From Henckelia pumila (taxonomy: Eukaryota; Streptophyta; Magnoliopsida; Lamiales; Gesneriaceae), in the NCBI RefSeq assembly GCF_033568475.1, contig NC_133123.1, forward strand, positions 161,773,753-161,837,752: DNA of 64,000 bases, read 5' to 3'. The position numbers and the translations under genes were made by a program. Positions within the stretch are counted from its first letter, which is position 1, and every line of letters starts with the position of its first letter. Below, piece by piece: positions 34,207-45,489 of the stretch. A model generated the notes under the pieces. It saw only the letters and a program-made list of their open reading frames with translations, made no database searches and was not told where the DNA came from.

Positions 34207-35215
34207 ACCTTAAAAATAGGAGTGGAATAGGATCGGGACTCAGGACCCATTCCATAACCCTCATACCTAATTTTCGTCCAAAAAAAAATTCAGGTAGGAA
34301 GAGGAAATCCCAATTTTTTTTTTTCATTTTCAAGATTTCGTTCAGAAAATCAAAAAAATATGATTATTTAATAAAAATACTATTTAGAAATTCATATTTC
34401 TAAATAAAAAAATAAATATTCAACTTAAAACATATAATATTAAAATATTTCGGATAATATTTCAAGGTTTTTTGTCAAAAAAAGATTATCATAATATGCA
34501 TCGAATAATTATTAATAAAATTTTCGGATATAAATTATTATATAAATTTTGTTAAATAGATTGTCAAATTACATCTCTTATTATAGTATTTGTTCTAATT
34601 ATATAATTATAAATATAAATTAATTAAATTATTAATTTAATTTTTTTTAAAAAAATACACAAAAAATGTCATTTCGTTATTCTACTATTCGATCATTTTA
34701 ACAATAAACAATTATGTGAAATAAATCCATAATTAATTGTTATATGAGTGGAAACACAATAATATTTAGATTAATATATTAATAAAATTATTGATAAAAT
34801 ATATTATAATATTATTTTGGGACGGGTAGGAAATCCCGTCGGGATAATGTTTTATTCTTGATCTCTCTTCCGATATTAATTGAGATGGGAAAAATCCCAA
34901 AAATTCGGGTCGAAAAAATGTCGGATAGGGATTTTTCGGGACGGAAATGAGATGTGATTTAGGAAGGGTCGGGATTTCAAGAATTTTTACCACCCCTACT
35001 TAAAAATAGGGGTGGACTTCGGTATACCCTACCCAAAATACCTGTATAAAAAAAATTCATATCAGTATCGATACCAAAATTTCGAAATTTTGGTATGGAA
35101 AAAATCCATACCGATACCGTACAGATACCGAAAAAATTCGAAATATCGAAAAAATGTCTGTATATCTTCGATACGGTATTCCGATAATTCGATATTTTGG
35201 TACGATATCTCAGTC
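34207..35215. repeat. Two adjacent word-type blocks (GGGACGGG-type and GGTATACC-type)
   Basis: The first runs from about 34207 (GGAGTGGAATAGGATCGGG) to 34996 (ACCACCCCTACTT). The second runs from 35007 (GGGGTGGACTTCGGTATACC) to about 35215 (TCAGTCCTAC) and repeats TACCGATACCG and TTCGGTA. They have the same plan as the blocks at 29058 and 29750 but different words. No coding frame. Confidence 0.45.
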
Positions 35216-36091
35216 CTACTTAAAATTATCAAACTAAAATATTCCAATTATTATCCCCACTTAAAACATGTACTTACTTTAGGAAACCGCACGAAAAATA
35301 TAAAAATTGGGGAAAAAAACCCGGTTCAGTCCTAAATGTTTTGCGCCATTCCCGGTTCAGTCATATATGATTTTTCGTTTCCGGTTTAGTTCAATATGTT
35401 TTCTACTATTTCTCGGTTTGGTCCTTCAGTCTATTTGGGAGTTAAAAACTAATGGCACGACATCAGGTGCCAATCACATGTTCCAAAAAGCCCCAAAAAC
35501 CATATGAAATCTCTAATTTTACTTGCAATCTTTCTATTTTTAGTTTTCGTTCGCACTAGAAAACTCTCTACAGGTATGTATCCATGATTTCCTCTCTTCT
35601 TCTATTTATTCTTGCTTCACTCGGTTTAGGGCCAACTGGATGCTCGTTTTATTCTGAAATTTGAGAACATCCTCTATATCTTCAAACTTTGGGTGGGTGG
35701 GTTGATTCGGGAATTGAGTTTGTGGCGACTAATGATAGTACTTGTGAAGTGTCTTCTTAGCTATACTTTTATCGTTTGTTAGATTCTGCAAAGTTGAGTT
35801 CTAAGTAATTGAAATACATGCTGGAGATATGATTCTGTTTCGATTTTGATAATTTAGTTTTTTTTGAAAAAAGTGAATTTTCTGGAAAATTTGAGCACTA
35901 GTTTATCTATTACTTTATGGTAGCTGATGTGAATTAACTTCACTTTTGTCCCTTGTTTTTAATTTTTCTGGTTTCAGGTTCCATATAATTTTCTATTCAC
36001 TAACATGGCGAGCTTTCTTTGTTTGAGCAGTAAATTAATCACATTTATTTTTGAATGTTTTTTAATTGTTTCACTTTATTGTTTAACATAG

Positions 36092-36962
36092 GGAAAGTCA
36101 TATGTCGTTTATATTGGACACAAACCTGGTGTTTATGGGTCTTGGCAAGAAGCAAGAAGCAAGAAGCAAGAAGCAAGTAGGCAAGTAAACAATTTCTACG
36201 GTGCTGTCCACAATTCTTACTGGAGTAGAGATGAGGCAGTACGAGCTTTTAAATCGTATATTGTTATGATATCCCACGTTGAAATATTAAACTAATAAAA
36301 AGTTAGTTATAAACTCATGAGACAACCCCATCTAATAGGCAAGCCTTTTGGGATGGACACCTCATGGGTTTATAACCTAACATTTGGTGCTCTCGTTGAG
36401 AGCCGACGTAGCGGAAGGGACGACCTAGGAAAGGGCTACCATCGGATCAGTGTCGATAATTGGAAAAATTATAGGCCGGATTAAGGTGCATGAATGCATG
36501 CACTGAATACTGAAAGGTGAGTGAAAGCCGCCTAGAGTAGGCCGCCGCAGACGTCGGCACGGCCTTGTCGGGGGTCGGCAATGTTATGATATCCCACATT
36601 GAAATATTAAACTAATAAAGAGTTAGTTAACGAGGATCCCAAAAGGGTTACCTATTGGGTGGGGTTGCCTCATGAGTTTATAACTAACTCTTTATTAGTT
36701 TAATATTTCAATGTGGGATACCATAACATATATGGAGAAACAATCCCAACCAACAGTTTCCTCTACGTCAAGGTCAACTAGATCAACTTGTAGTAGTAGT
36801 TCATCACCCAATCTCAATCGATCCGAAAATTTCATGAAGGTGAACGATTTGCTTTTAGAGTTGGAAGAGGAGAACAAAAGACATGAGGCAAAGGTTTCAA
36901 GGCTTAATGCAGCGATAAAAAAACAAGCGGAGAAGATAAAAATAGCAAGTGGTGGGAGATGA
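36092..36962 (+). pseudogene. MULE-2 accessory gene with viroplasmin/RNase H1 N-terminal-like domain, split by an insertion
   Basis: After an AG acceptor at 36091 the frame reads SYVVYIGHKPGVYGSW, a tract of extra residues, QVNNFYGAVHNSYWS and DEAVRAFKSY. This is the pattern of the short domain shared by eukaryotic RNase H1 N-termini and the caulimovirus inclusion-body protein. The frame is interrupted at 36261 by a 467-bp insertion and resumes in phase at 36734 with MEKQSQPTVSS. A Ser-rich linker and a coiled coil (MKVNDLLLELEEENKRHEAK) follow to the stop at 36960-36962. Four tandem GCAAGAA units at 36145-36172 add residues without breaking the frame. No RNase H catalytic domain follows. An upstream exon starting near 36005 (MASFLCL) is possible. 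The domain is used by host proteins, so it does not by itself indicate a virus. Confidence 0.7.
36262..36728 (+). mobile_element. TRIM-like retroelement with a foldback 3' end, 5-bp TSD
   Basis: TATAT flanks both sides (36257-36261, 36729-36733). The left terminal repeat (36262-36382) begins TGTTATGATATCCCAC and ends CTAACA. It is followed by TTTGGTGCTC, in the place of a primer binding site. Near 36565-36580 a G-rich tract precedes a second TGTTATGATATCCCAC at 36582. That copy runs 48 bases directly and is then followed by an inverted copy ending at 36728, so the 3' end folds back. Each terminal copy has TCCCACRTTG about 26 bases before TTATAAA. There is no coding capacity. Confidence 0.65.
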
Positions 36963-37809
36963 GAATTAAAGATTGTAAGTAATGTCCTCAATGTTTGGAT
37001 AGTGTATGGTTGTAGTATGGCTGTAGTGTTGGAACTTTTACTACTATTATGTGTTGTATTGTTTTCTAACTCAATGTTCAATTAGTTGGCATAGATGGAA
37101 AATTTTATTTATGGACACGGTACGTGCCATTGTTGTATGATCTCGTATGGTTCATGCTCGATATAATATTACCAAACTTGGTTTTTACTTAATGTTGTGA
37201 AATTGGAAACGAAAAGTCCTTTTTAATAGAAGTGGTTGTGCTACTGTAGTGAAGGAAATTTGAACAAACTCATCAAAACCATCAACAAGTGAGAAATTTC
37301 TTGAATCACATACATTAATCTGAATCACAAACAGATTCTTTCTATCCACTGTTCCAACAATATAAACATCAATTTGCCAACAAAAGTATCAAAATGCATT
37401 GTTTCATGTTGTAGGACAGTGCAAAAAAGAAAACATAATCTGTAGAAAATTATTTCTTTTTAACAGATTCTTGAGATAGATGCATTGGAGAAGAGCTTGA
37501 TTGTCCCATTCCACTTATAGCATTTTTGTAAGCTCTGAGTCGTGCTACCGTAGTGAAGTTTCTTCCACCCTTGACAAAAGCAGGTTTCTGAATATCAACG
37601 GACTCATTCACCTATAGTGGTAAACATATAATGAAATTACGACATGAATGTTAGACCATATAATATAAAAGAACTAATACTAGAAATTAAATATTATAGT
37701 ATCTTGCTTTCGTGGATGATATTGTGCTCGAGCAAGCTGCACTATGACTAGGTCTCTTTGCCTACATGAATTAATTACATATATTAATTTATATGAAGAT
37801 CACAAAAAA

Positions 37810-40169
37810 TTAAAGTATTCTTGCATTTGAGCAGTTTACCAGATCTTTCTTTGTAGGCATAGTAGTAGCTGTTGTAGTCTCCTCTGCCAAAGCAGTGCTT
37901 TGTTGTGTTTCCATAGGTTGTTGCACCTCTACATTCACCTTGCACGACCTCTGGTTATGGCCTGGTTTACCACATTTCCTGCAACTGGTGGATCTTTTAG
38001 CACCATTCAACTTACGCGCCTTTTTCTGAGCTTGTTTGTTCTTAGATGCAGGGGGTGGTTCATCTGGTTCCCTTCTTCGTAATTTTGCCGGTCTTCCAAT
38101 TTTTTCAGTGTACACTGGAGGTAATGGTGGTGTAAAATCGCAGTCAGGCCACAAATCTTGTCCATTTACAGGCATTATTGACATTGCATAGCATCTGTTG
38201 TATGTGTTGGTCATGTAATGAGGATGAATGCATGCCCCCGGATCTTCTTTCTTGTACCAAATCGCACATATAGCATGTTTGCAAGGAATGCCAGTCAAAT
38301 CCCATTTCCTGCAACTACAAGACCTAGTAGATAGGTCAACAGAATGCTGCTCAGACATATTCATTATTTGGAAATGCATTTCATATGACATCATAGGTGA
38401 ATATCCAGCATCCAATTTCGAATTCTGAACCAACAAATCTCTTATCTTTGGACAAATTTCACTGTTCCATTTTTTGGCCTTCTCCCTATTCATCACAAAT
38501 CTATTCATCAACATATTTCTTATTGACTCGAACATCTGGATTATTGGCATCTCCCTGGAATCTAATATCATACTATTGAAAATTTCACACATATTGTTTG
38601 TCAAGATGTCAGTTTTCGAAACAGTGCTAAAGTGTGACCTGGTCCAGTGATTTTCAGGCTTCTTCCCAAGACATTCATAGGCAGCTGGTTCAATGGCCTT
38701 TAGTACCTGCATTCGTCGATGAAATTCTTCAATTCTTGTTGCTTTTGCTGCAGCCCATAATGCGTTCTTAATCGATAGGCTCTTGAATCCATCGTGTTTC
38801 ATATTGCTGTGCAAATGTCTTACACAAAATTGATGCGCTGCATAAAGGAACAAATCCTCAAACGCAGGAATTAGTCCCTTCTGCTTGTCTGACATAAAGG
38901 TCCAACTATCTTCATTCAAAGGTCCAATATCATCATCCAACAGCTTCAAAAACCATGTCCAACTGTCATTATCACGCTCAACCAATGCATAACATAGTGG
39001 AAATATGTTACTATTGGGATCTAATCCCACAGCTGTCAACAATTGTCCACCGTATTTTCCTTTAAGAAAACATCCATCAACACCAATGACACGTCTGCAA
39101 AAATCTTTGAACCCCACTCTACAAGCTGTGAAACAGATGTATAACCTTTGAAATCTGCTTACCCCTTCATCATCCTCATTTAACTTCAAAATTATTGTGG
39201 CTCCTTCGTCTGATCTTTTAAACTCCGCACAATAATTCCTTATCTTGCTAAACTGCTCCTCGTGTGACCCTTGCAGCAACTTCAGTGCTTTTAATTTAGC
39301 TATATAAGCTACCTTTTTTGATACTCTGCACTTGAATTTTCTACAAATATAATCCTTAAATTCTTTTGTTCCCAATTTAGGATTTGTTGCAAAGGTATCT
39401 TTCATAGTCTTAGCTAACCAACTTGAGTTGATCGACTTGTTGGTTAAATCCCAAAGCAATTACTGTGATCTTCATAATAAGTTCTCACCTGCCAACAACT
39501 GTCATTGCTCATCCTTGCCACATGAATCATCCATGTACAGCCATCATACTTGCACTCTGCCCAAAGCCCAATCTTGTCATTCTTTGTGATATTCACTGCT
39601 TTTCCCTCATTAATGCAATAACTCTCGATTGCAAATTTTGCCTCTTGTTTCGATTTGAAGATCAATCCAAGTTGTAAATATGGAATTCCAGAATTTTTCT
39701 TCGGATCAAATACTGGATATGATCGTCTTTCATCATCATCAGAATCATGGACACTTCTCAAGTCATCTTCACTTTCACAGACATCATCCTCATTTTCTTG
39801 CACAAACTCATCATCTTCTTGCTCAACAAGGCTTATAAGTTCATGACTTGAATATTCTAGGTGTTCAAAATATACCCCAATCTCGTAATTTTCTGGTATC
39901 TTTTTTCCAATATTCAAAACAGCTTCATCAGTTTCCAAACATACAAAACTTCCAGATTTTCCAAATTTTTGACAAATTTTCATACAATTTTTTTCTTCAA
40001 ATCCAACTGCCTTTGCAAAATCCCATAATTCGATCACCCTTAGCTTATCAAGGTCAACAAAGTCGAAATACTCAACGCTTCCACCGATGTATTCATTGTG
40101 TTTACCACGAGCTTGGAATTTTCCATTGTAATACAACTTGATCGTTATCTGATCAAACAATCTCATCAT
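37810..40169 (-). pseudogene. MULE-2 transposase (MuDR type), one apparent frameshift
   Basis: The frame begins near 40169 (MMRLFDQITIKLYYNG), preceded by a (TA)n run. A short upstream exon at about 40335-40289 (MARRSKFSLERT) could join in phase. It runs through an acidic linker and the MuDR DNA-binding domain to 39444, where one missing T breaks the frame; the next frame runs from 39459 to 37810. Numbered from 39459, catalytic residues are Asp128 (VIGVDGC), Asp191 (MSDKQKG) and Glu292 (NNMCEIFN). The SWIM finger is Cys381, Cys383, Cys393, His395, and a zinc knuckle CRKCGKPGHNQRSC lies at 493-506. A GT donor just after LPTKKDL-type sequence near 37825 suggests further short exons at about 37761 and 37611-37450 (VNESVDIQKPAF). 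All key residues remain. Confidence 0.9.
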
Positions 40170-40203
<34 letters not shown>

Positions 40204-40878
40204 ATAGTCATTGCTCGAAAACATGAATTGTACAATATTCATGAGTACATATATCTGCATCATAAAACAAACAAACAATAAAATACCATAATTTGGAGTC
40301 CTCTCCAGTGAAAATTTACTTCGCCGGGCCATTAGCTCAAGATCGAAACACAGATACCTGATACAAGGCATAAAATTTTAGCTAAGAAAACACTTCACAA
40401 TTACTATTACTGTCATTAGTTGCCACAGATCCAATTCCCGAATCAACCCACCCAAAGTTTGAAGTTGTACAGGATGTTTTCACAGAAGAAAACAAGCATC
40501 CTAAACCCAATCAATCAAGAATAAAACCGAAGAAGGGTGAAATCAAAGATACATACCTGTTTCACATGTGTGGTATACTCCAATTAAAGCTGTTGTGGCA
40601 AAATTTCATATCAAAGAGAGTTTCTGGGTGAGATGAAAAAAAAAACGATGGAATGGTTGCAAGTATTAGGGATTTCAAGGGTTTTCGGGCTTTTTGGAAC
40701 ATGTGGTTGGCACGTGATGTCGCGCCGTTAGTTTTTAACTCCAAATAGACGGAAGGACAAAACCGGGAAATAGTGGGAAACATATGAGACTAAATTGCGA
40801 AGGAAAAATCATATAGGACTAAACCGAGAATGACGCAAAACATTTAGGATGGAATCGAGTTTTTTCACATAAAAATTG

Positions 40879-42220
40879 TATTGTAAAATGTTGAAAAATA
40901 TGACAAGTCGTACTATTGTGTAAATATCAGCTGTGATTTTATCCGCGTTTTTTATTGTTATATAATTATAATTTTTTTCTACCTATTTTTCAATATGTGT
41001 GATTACATTCAATTTTTTTTTACTTATTATGATTTTTTTTTTAATCCGATGGTATAATCAATGTCACGAATTTGAACAAATAGATATCACGAGTTTGAAT
41101 GCAGAGAAGGTAATGTCGTATTTAAAATATAAATATCGTGTCAATTGACTTAATCATTTCCTTCAAATTAAAGAATAACTAATTATGCAAAAAGGTTTTA
41201 ATCTAAAGCTACAGCAGGCCAGGAAAACTAACTTTCATTTTGAAATGATATAGTAAAGTAAAGACATATTATAGATATTAAATAACAGGCATGCCTTTTT
41301 AAAATAAATAATAAAATAGCGTATAGAAATAAAATCAAACATTTGAACCCGAGTCTTCGATTGCTAGCACGACAGTATATTCAAGAATTTTTCACATAAT
41401 TTTAGGACTTAATTCGTGCAACGCCAAAGGTTATGTAAGCCTTACGCTGATCTAATACTTCTTCTATCAGCAAAACACATGCGATCATGGGATCGGCACG
41501 GGTGGAACGGGAAGGGCAGTTGCCGCGGCATGGGACGATAGAGCTCGTTTTCTTTCTATCATGGATAAAAAGGGTCAACGACCGTCTAATAAAATATTTG
41601 AATGATAACTAGAGCCGTCAAAACGAGTCGGCCCGTCAGATCAGCTCGTCCCACCATGAAAAATTGACAGGTTGGGTTGGGGTTTTACTGGCATGTTTGG
41701 AGGCGGGCCTAAACGGGCCAACCCAAACGTCAAATACTAATTGTGTTTTTTGAATTTTTTATTTATTTAAAATTTTGGCGGACCAGCCCGCAACCCGCAG
41801 CGGGATGGGGAAAGTTGGGGTTTTTATGGTCCATAATATTTAGAGTTATAGGATTTGAAATAACTCCATGTCCGTCAAAAAAAAAAAATAACTCCATGAG
41901 ATGAATTTAAAATCAACCCCAATGACTCAAAAAGTAACTATTTTGAATTTGAAATCCATTGTCAGTTGGATTTGTTCATATAAACAAATGAATTTGTTAT
42001 TTTAGATTTGTAATCCCTAGCTTCAAATCCATCAAACTAATTGCAATCTCAAGTTTTTTGGAAATTTTTAACTTTAATTCAAGATTCATCTTGGAAACAA
42101 ATTTGTCAGCAAATTTAAATTTGAATTAGTTAGCAAGAAATTTTACAAACTTGGAATTTCTTCTCATTACCGTAGATATCTTCATTAGTCACCAAACTAT
42201 TAGTTAAAAACGTGAGAGCT
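40879..42220. other. AT-rich intergenic region with repeat fragments
   Basis: It holds a fragment near 41520-41570 that matches 31634-31680 (CATGGGATGATAGAGCTCG type) and a GGCCCG-word block at about 41614-41820. No gene was recognised. Confidence 0.4.
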
Positions 42221-42229
42221 CTTTACTAT

Positions 42230-44067
42230 AATTTGTAAAGTCACATAAAATATCAAAATATTTTCATGCATGCATAACATCATTCAGCATCCTAATTTCG
42301 TAAACTTCATCATGCTTTCTCATCATAACATCGTCATCATAAGCATTTTCTCCATTACTTCATCATACTCATCATGAAATATTTGCATCATAAAACTTCT
42401 TATCGTTCATAAAACACACTTAAAAATATCTTAAAAATATCATGTCATCATGGGAAAATAACTTGAACCTCGAAAATAAATTGAAACTCAACAAGTCGTG
42501 CTCTTAAATAAATCCCTTTTCTTTTTGAAAATCATGCATGCTAATTAAAAAAATGAGTACATCATCTTTACGTTTATAAAATTTCATGCTTTCATAATGA
42601 ATATAACTTTCGTGAGAACATATAGCATATGATGCAATACATAACTAAACCGATCCACATGAGTCGTTTTTTTCATTCTTGCCATTAAAACTCGAATTTT
42701 TTTGCATAGGACATCTTAAAATACTTAAAATACATTAAAATATCATAAACATGAATTTGGACTTAAAATGCCAAAAATTAAAAAGTTGAACTAACTCCCG
42801 GCGCTCGAGCGGAAGAAAACACCGCTTGAGCACGGGAAACATGAAACACAGGGTGCGAGTGTGCCCTGTCCAGGTGTACATGCGCAGCACCCGCGCCCAC
42901 TTCTGGGTGCCCCTGCTCCCGACTGCTGCCTGCGCACACAGGCAGCGGTGCAAGGTGCGATTTTCGAATTTTTTTCGCTTTTTTTTTTATCTCCTTTCCA
43001 AACCTACTTACTTATCCATTGAAACTTTGGATCAAACACATGAAAATTTCAAAAAACATCATCTTCAAAAGGGTTTACATCTAAACTTTCATTCAATATA
43101 CACACACCCAAAATTCTCACATTTAAAAAACTTTCACCAATTCTCAAAATCTTTTCTCAAACATCGTTAATATCTTTCTCAAAAATCTTTAACCAAAACG
43201 CCAAAAACAATTCACGTTTCATAGTTCTATAATATGTTCATCAAAAACTCATAGAATCAATTCAATATACATAACTTACACATCAACATACATATTTGTC
43301 ATATCAAAATACATATACTCTTGATTGGTGGTTTCAAAATAGTTAAAAACTTGTCTGATCGTCATTGGTTGGAGATAATCGAACCTTTTAGCGATCCTAG
43401 CCTTGCACGATCGAGATTGGGGAATAGTTCTTCTTCCCTGTTGCAAGGTTTGAACGAGAGAAAAGGGACAGGGAGATGGAGAGGCGGCGCCTAGGGGGTG
43501 GGGAAAGAAGAAATTTTGAGGAAAATAGTTGCACGCTCAAGTTATTTGTAACTAATGAGCTTGAAAATCGATCCATTAGTGGAAAATACAGAGTTTTAAA
43601 ATATTTATCTTCTAATTATAAAAATTCACCGCACCAACTTGAACTTAAAATAAACATAAATTATTTGCTTAAACATCGTTCATAGGTCAGTCGTGTTTCC
43701 CTCGATACAGAGTTAATCCTAACCTTAAACATCAAAACTAATTTGCAACTAATTAAACATTAGACAAATTATATAACATTAAATTATTTAACACAATATT
43801 TAAACATACATTTTAACGCTTAAAATCTCAACTTTGAAACATAAAATCTCAAGCAAAATAAATAGCATAAAATCATTTATACATAAATTTTAAATAATAA
43901 AATGAAATCATTTAATTAAAAATAATATTTAAATTACCATTAAATTAAATAAATTTATTTCATTAAATATAACCTTTATATCATAAATAAATTATATATA
44001 AATTAAAATTCATTTAAAAGTTCTTTAACACTCTTGAGAGGATACATGATTTTTTGGGTATTACACC
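42230..44067 (-). mobile_element. Probable Gypsy LTR remnant, minus orientation
   Basis: On the minus strand the segment starts TGTAATACCCAAAAAATC at about 44067, the usual opening of plant Gypsy LTRs. It contains a GC-rich stretch (42790-42960) with CGCTCGAGCGG-type words like the palindromes of the intact Gypsy element downstream. No pol sequence is attached and no target duplication was found. The left boundary is uncertain. Confidence 0.45.
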
Positions 44068-44563
44068 TACGCTGGTGTAGGTCACCGAATTCTGCTTTAT
44101 TTCTTTATTTTTTTTCTTTTAGTTTATCAATTATATTCATCGACCGCAGATTACCAAGAACTGCATCATATGCGAAAAAACCCCAGGTATATCTATTGAA
44201 CACATCAAAGTATTCAACTAACTTAAGTCACTCGGTGCCCACAGTCACAGATTGTCAAAACCTCTTCGTCAATAGAACACCAACAACAAAAGGAAGGAAA
44301 GCTAGTTTGACCTTCTCAAATCTCAATATTGACCTCATCAACCTCCCTCAAGGCTCAATACATTTAGTCTATCCGCCAGGTTTTGCACACAAACCACATT
44401 CATATACTCGAAATGTCTAGATTTAAAATCTAATTCATCAGAGTCTCAGTAATATCTTTCGAACAGTTAAGTCTTGTAATCAAGCAAAACTCGAGAATTG
44501 ATAATCTAACTGGCCTCTTTCTTATCACCATTCAAAATTTATTTTTTGGTTAGTCTGTTGTCT
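44068..44563. other. Short intergenic region
   Basis: Mixed composition, no recognisable gene. It ends at the duplication that flanks the small MULE. Confidence 0.4.
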
Positions 44564-44572
44564 GCTTAAATA

Positions 44573-45266
44573 GGAAAAATTGCATATATCATCCCTGTGA
44601 AATCTCGTGTTCGCTGATAACCCCTTGTGAAATTTTTTTGAGCTAAAAACCCCCTGTGTTTCCGGATCTGTAGCACGCGCACCCCTCCTGCTGTTTTTTG
44701 TGACTCACGCGCTGATAGATGCGAAAATGCAAGGGTTTTTTTTTTTTATATAAATTTGGTCCAAAATACCCTTAAATCATACCCATTCAGTTCGGCCATT
44801 GAACTCGTCACCTTCATCTTCTCCGATCACGACTCCGGCCAGCCGTATTTGCGACATTCCTTGCTTGATTTAGACTCCTCTTCACCTTCCCTACAAGGCT
44901 CGACATTTTTCTCTTCATTTTTCCCCTCAATATGTCGAGCTACAACTCCAATGTTACGTTGATACTCACCACGAAGCCGACTAGTTTTCCTTAATTTTCG
45001 ACCAACTCCGACCACCAATCTTCCAAAGAAACCCCGATCTGTGACCCTCTCTTCCATACGAACAAAACACACACATCAATTTCCCCGATTCATACTTCCT
45101 TTGGGAAGATAAGATATGGGCAATTTCGTCATTTTTATGGTAAAATTCTGAATGGTATGCGTGTGCTACAGATCCGAAAACACAGGGGGTTTTTAGCTCA
45201 AAAATATTACACAAGGGGTTATCAGCGAACCCGGGATATCACAGGGATGATATATGCAATTTCTCC
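44573..45266. mobile_element. MULE-3: non-autonomous, possibly Pack-MULE, 9-bp TSD
   Basis: The ends read GGAAAAATTGCATATATCAT and, reverse complemented, GGAGAAATTGCATATATCAT. Inverted repeats extend about 110 bp. GCTTAAATA flanks both sides (44564-44572, 45267-45275). The 450-bp interior is less AT-rich than the surroundings and holds an 81-codon minus-strand frame (45072-44827) of unknown similarity. It could be a captured gene fragment, but the source was not recognised. Confidence 0.85.
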
Positions 45267-45489
45267 GCTTAAATATCATAACAAAATGCCAGACAATGCA
45301 CTAAGATTTGCGTTTAAAATCAAGTGACCAAATTGAGTTTTTCTCATCGTGACTTCCAGCTCGGCCGGATTAACTTTAATCAACTTGTAAGTAAAACGAT
45401 CAACTTTAATCTATTTTCTTTTAAGAACGACCTGAAAAACGTATTAAAAATTTATTTATATGTAAAGTAATGAGTGTGTGTGTGTATCT

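Larger units (their letters stand above)
35310..40868. mobile_element. MULE-2: long-TIR Mutator-like element with two converging genes
   Basis: The element begins GGGAAAAAAACCCGG and ends with its inverted counterpart. The inverted repeats extend about 450-490 bp (35310-35770 and 40868-40380). A perfect 10-bp duplication ATAAAAATTG lies at 35300-35309 and 40869-40878. Each repeat contains a probable promoter and a shared 5' UTR intron donor, CAGGTATGTATC, so each drives a gene inward. The right one drives the transposase (minus strand). The left one drives a gene with a viroplasmin-like domain (plus strand). The layout is that of maize MuDR. A later TRIM-like element split the accessory gene. 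One frameshift disables the transposase. Confidence 0.92.

Noticed and set aside
36092-36261. An endogenous pararetrovirus, because of the viroplasmin-like domain
   Set aside because: No other caulimovirus domain is nearby, the domain is also found in host RNase H1-type proteins, and the gene lies inside a MULE with exact ends.
40172-40235. Extension of the MULE-2 transposase through the (TA)n run to the ATG at 40235
   Set aside because: The run would add an unnatural Ile-Tyr repeat; a start at 40169 or a spliced upstream exon is more likely.
42735-43170. Two overlapping frames on opposite strands
   Set aside because: They fall in the GC-rich part of an LTR remnant and look like chance frames.
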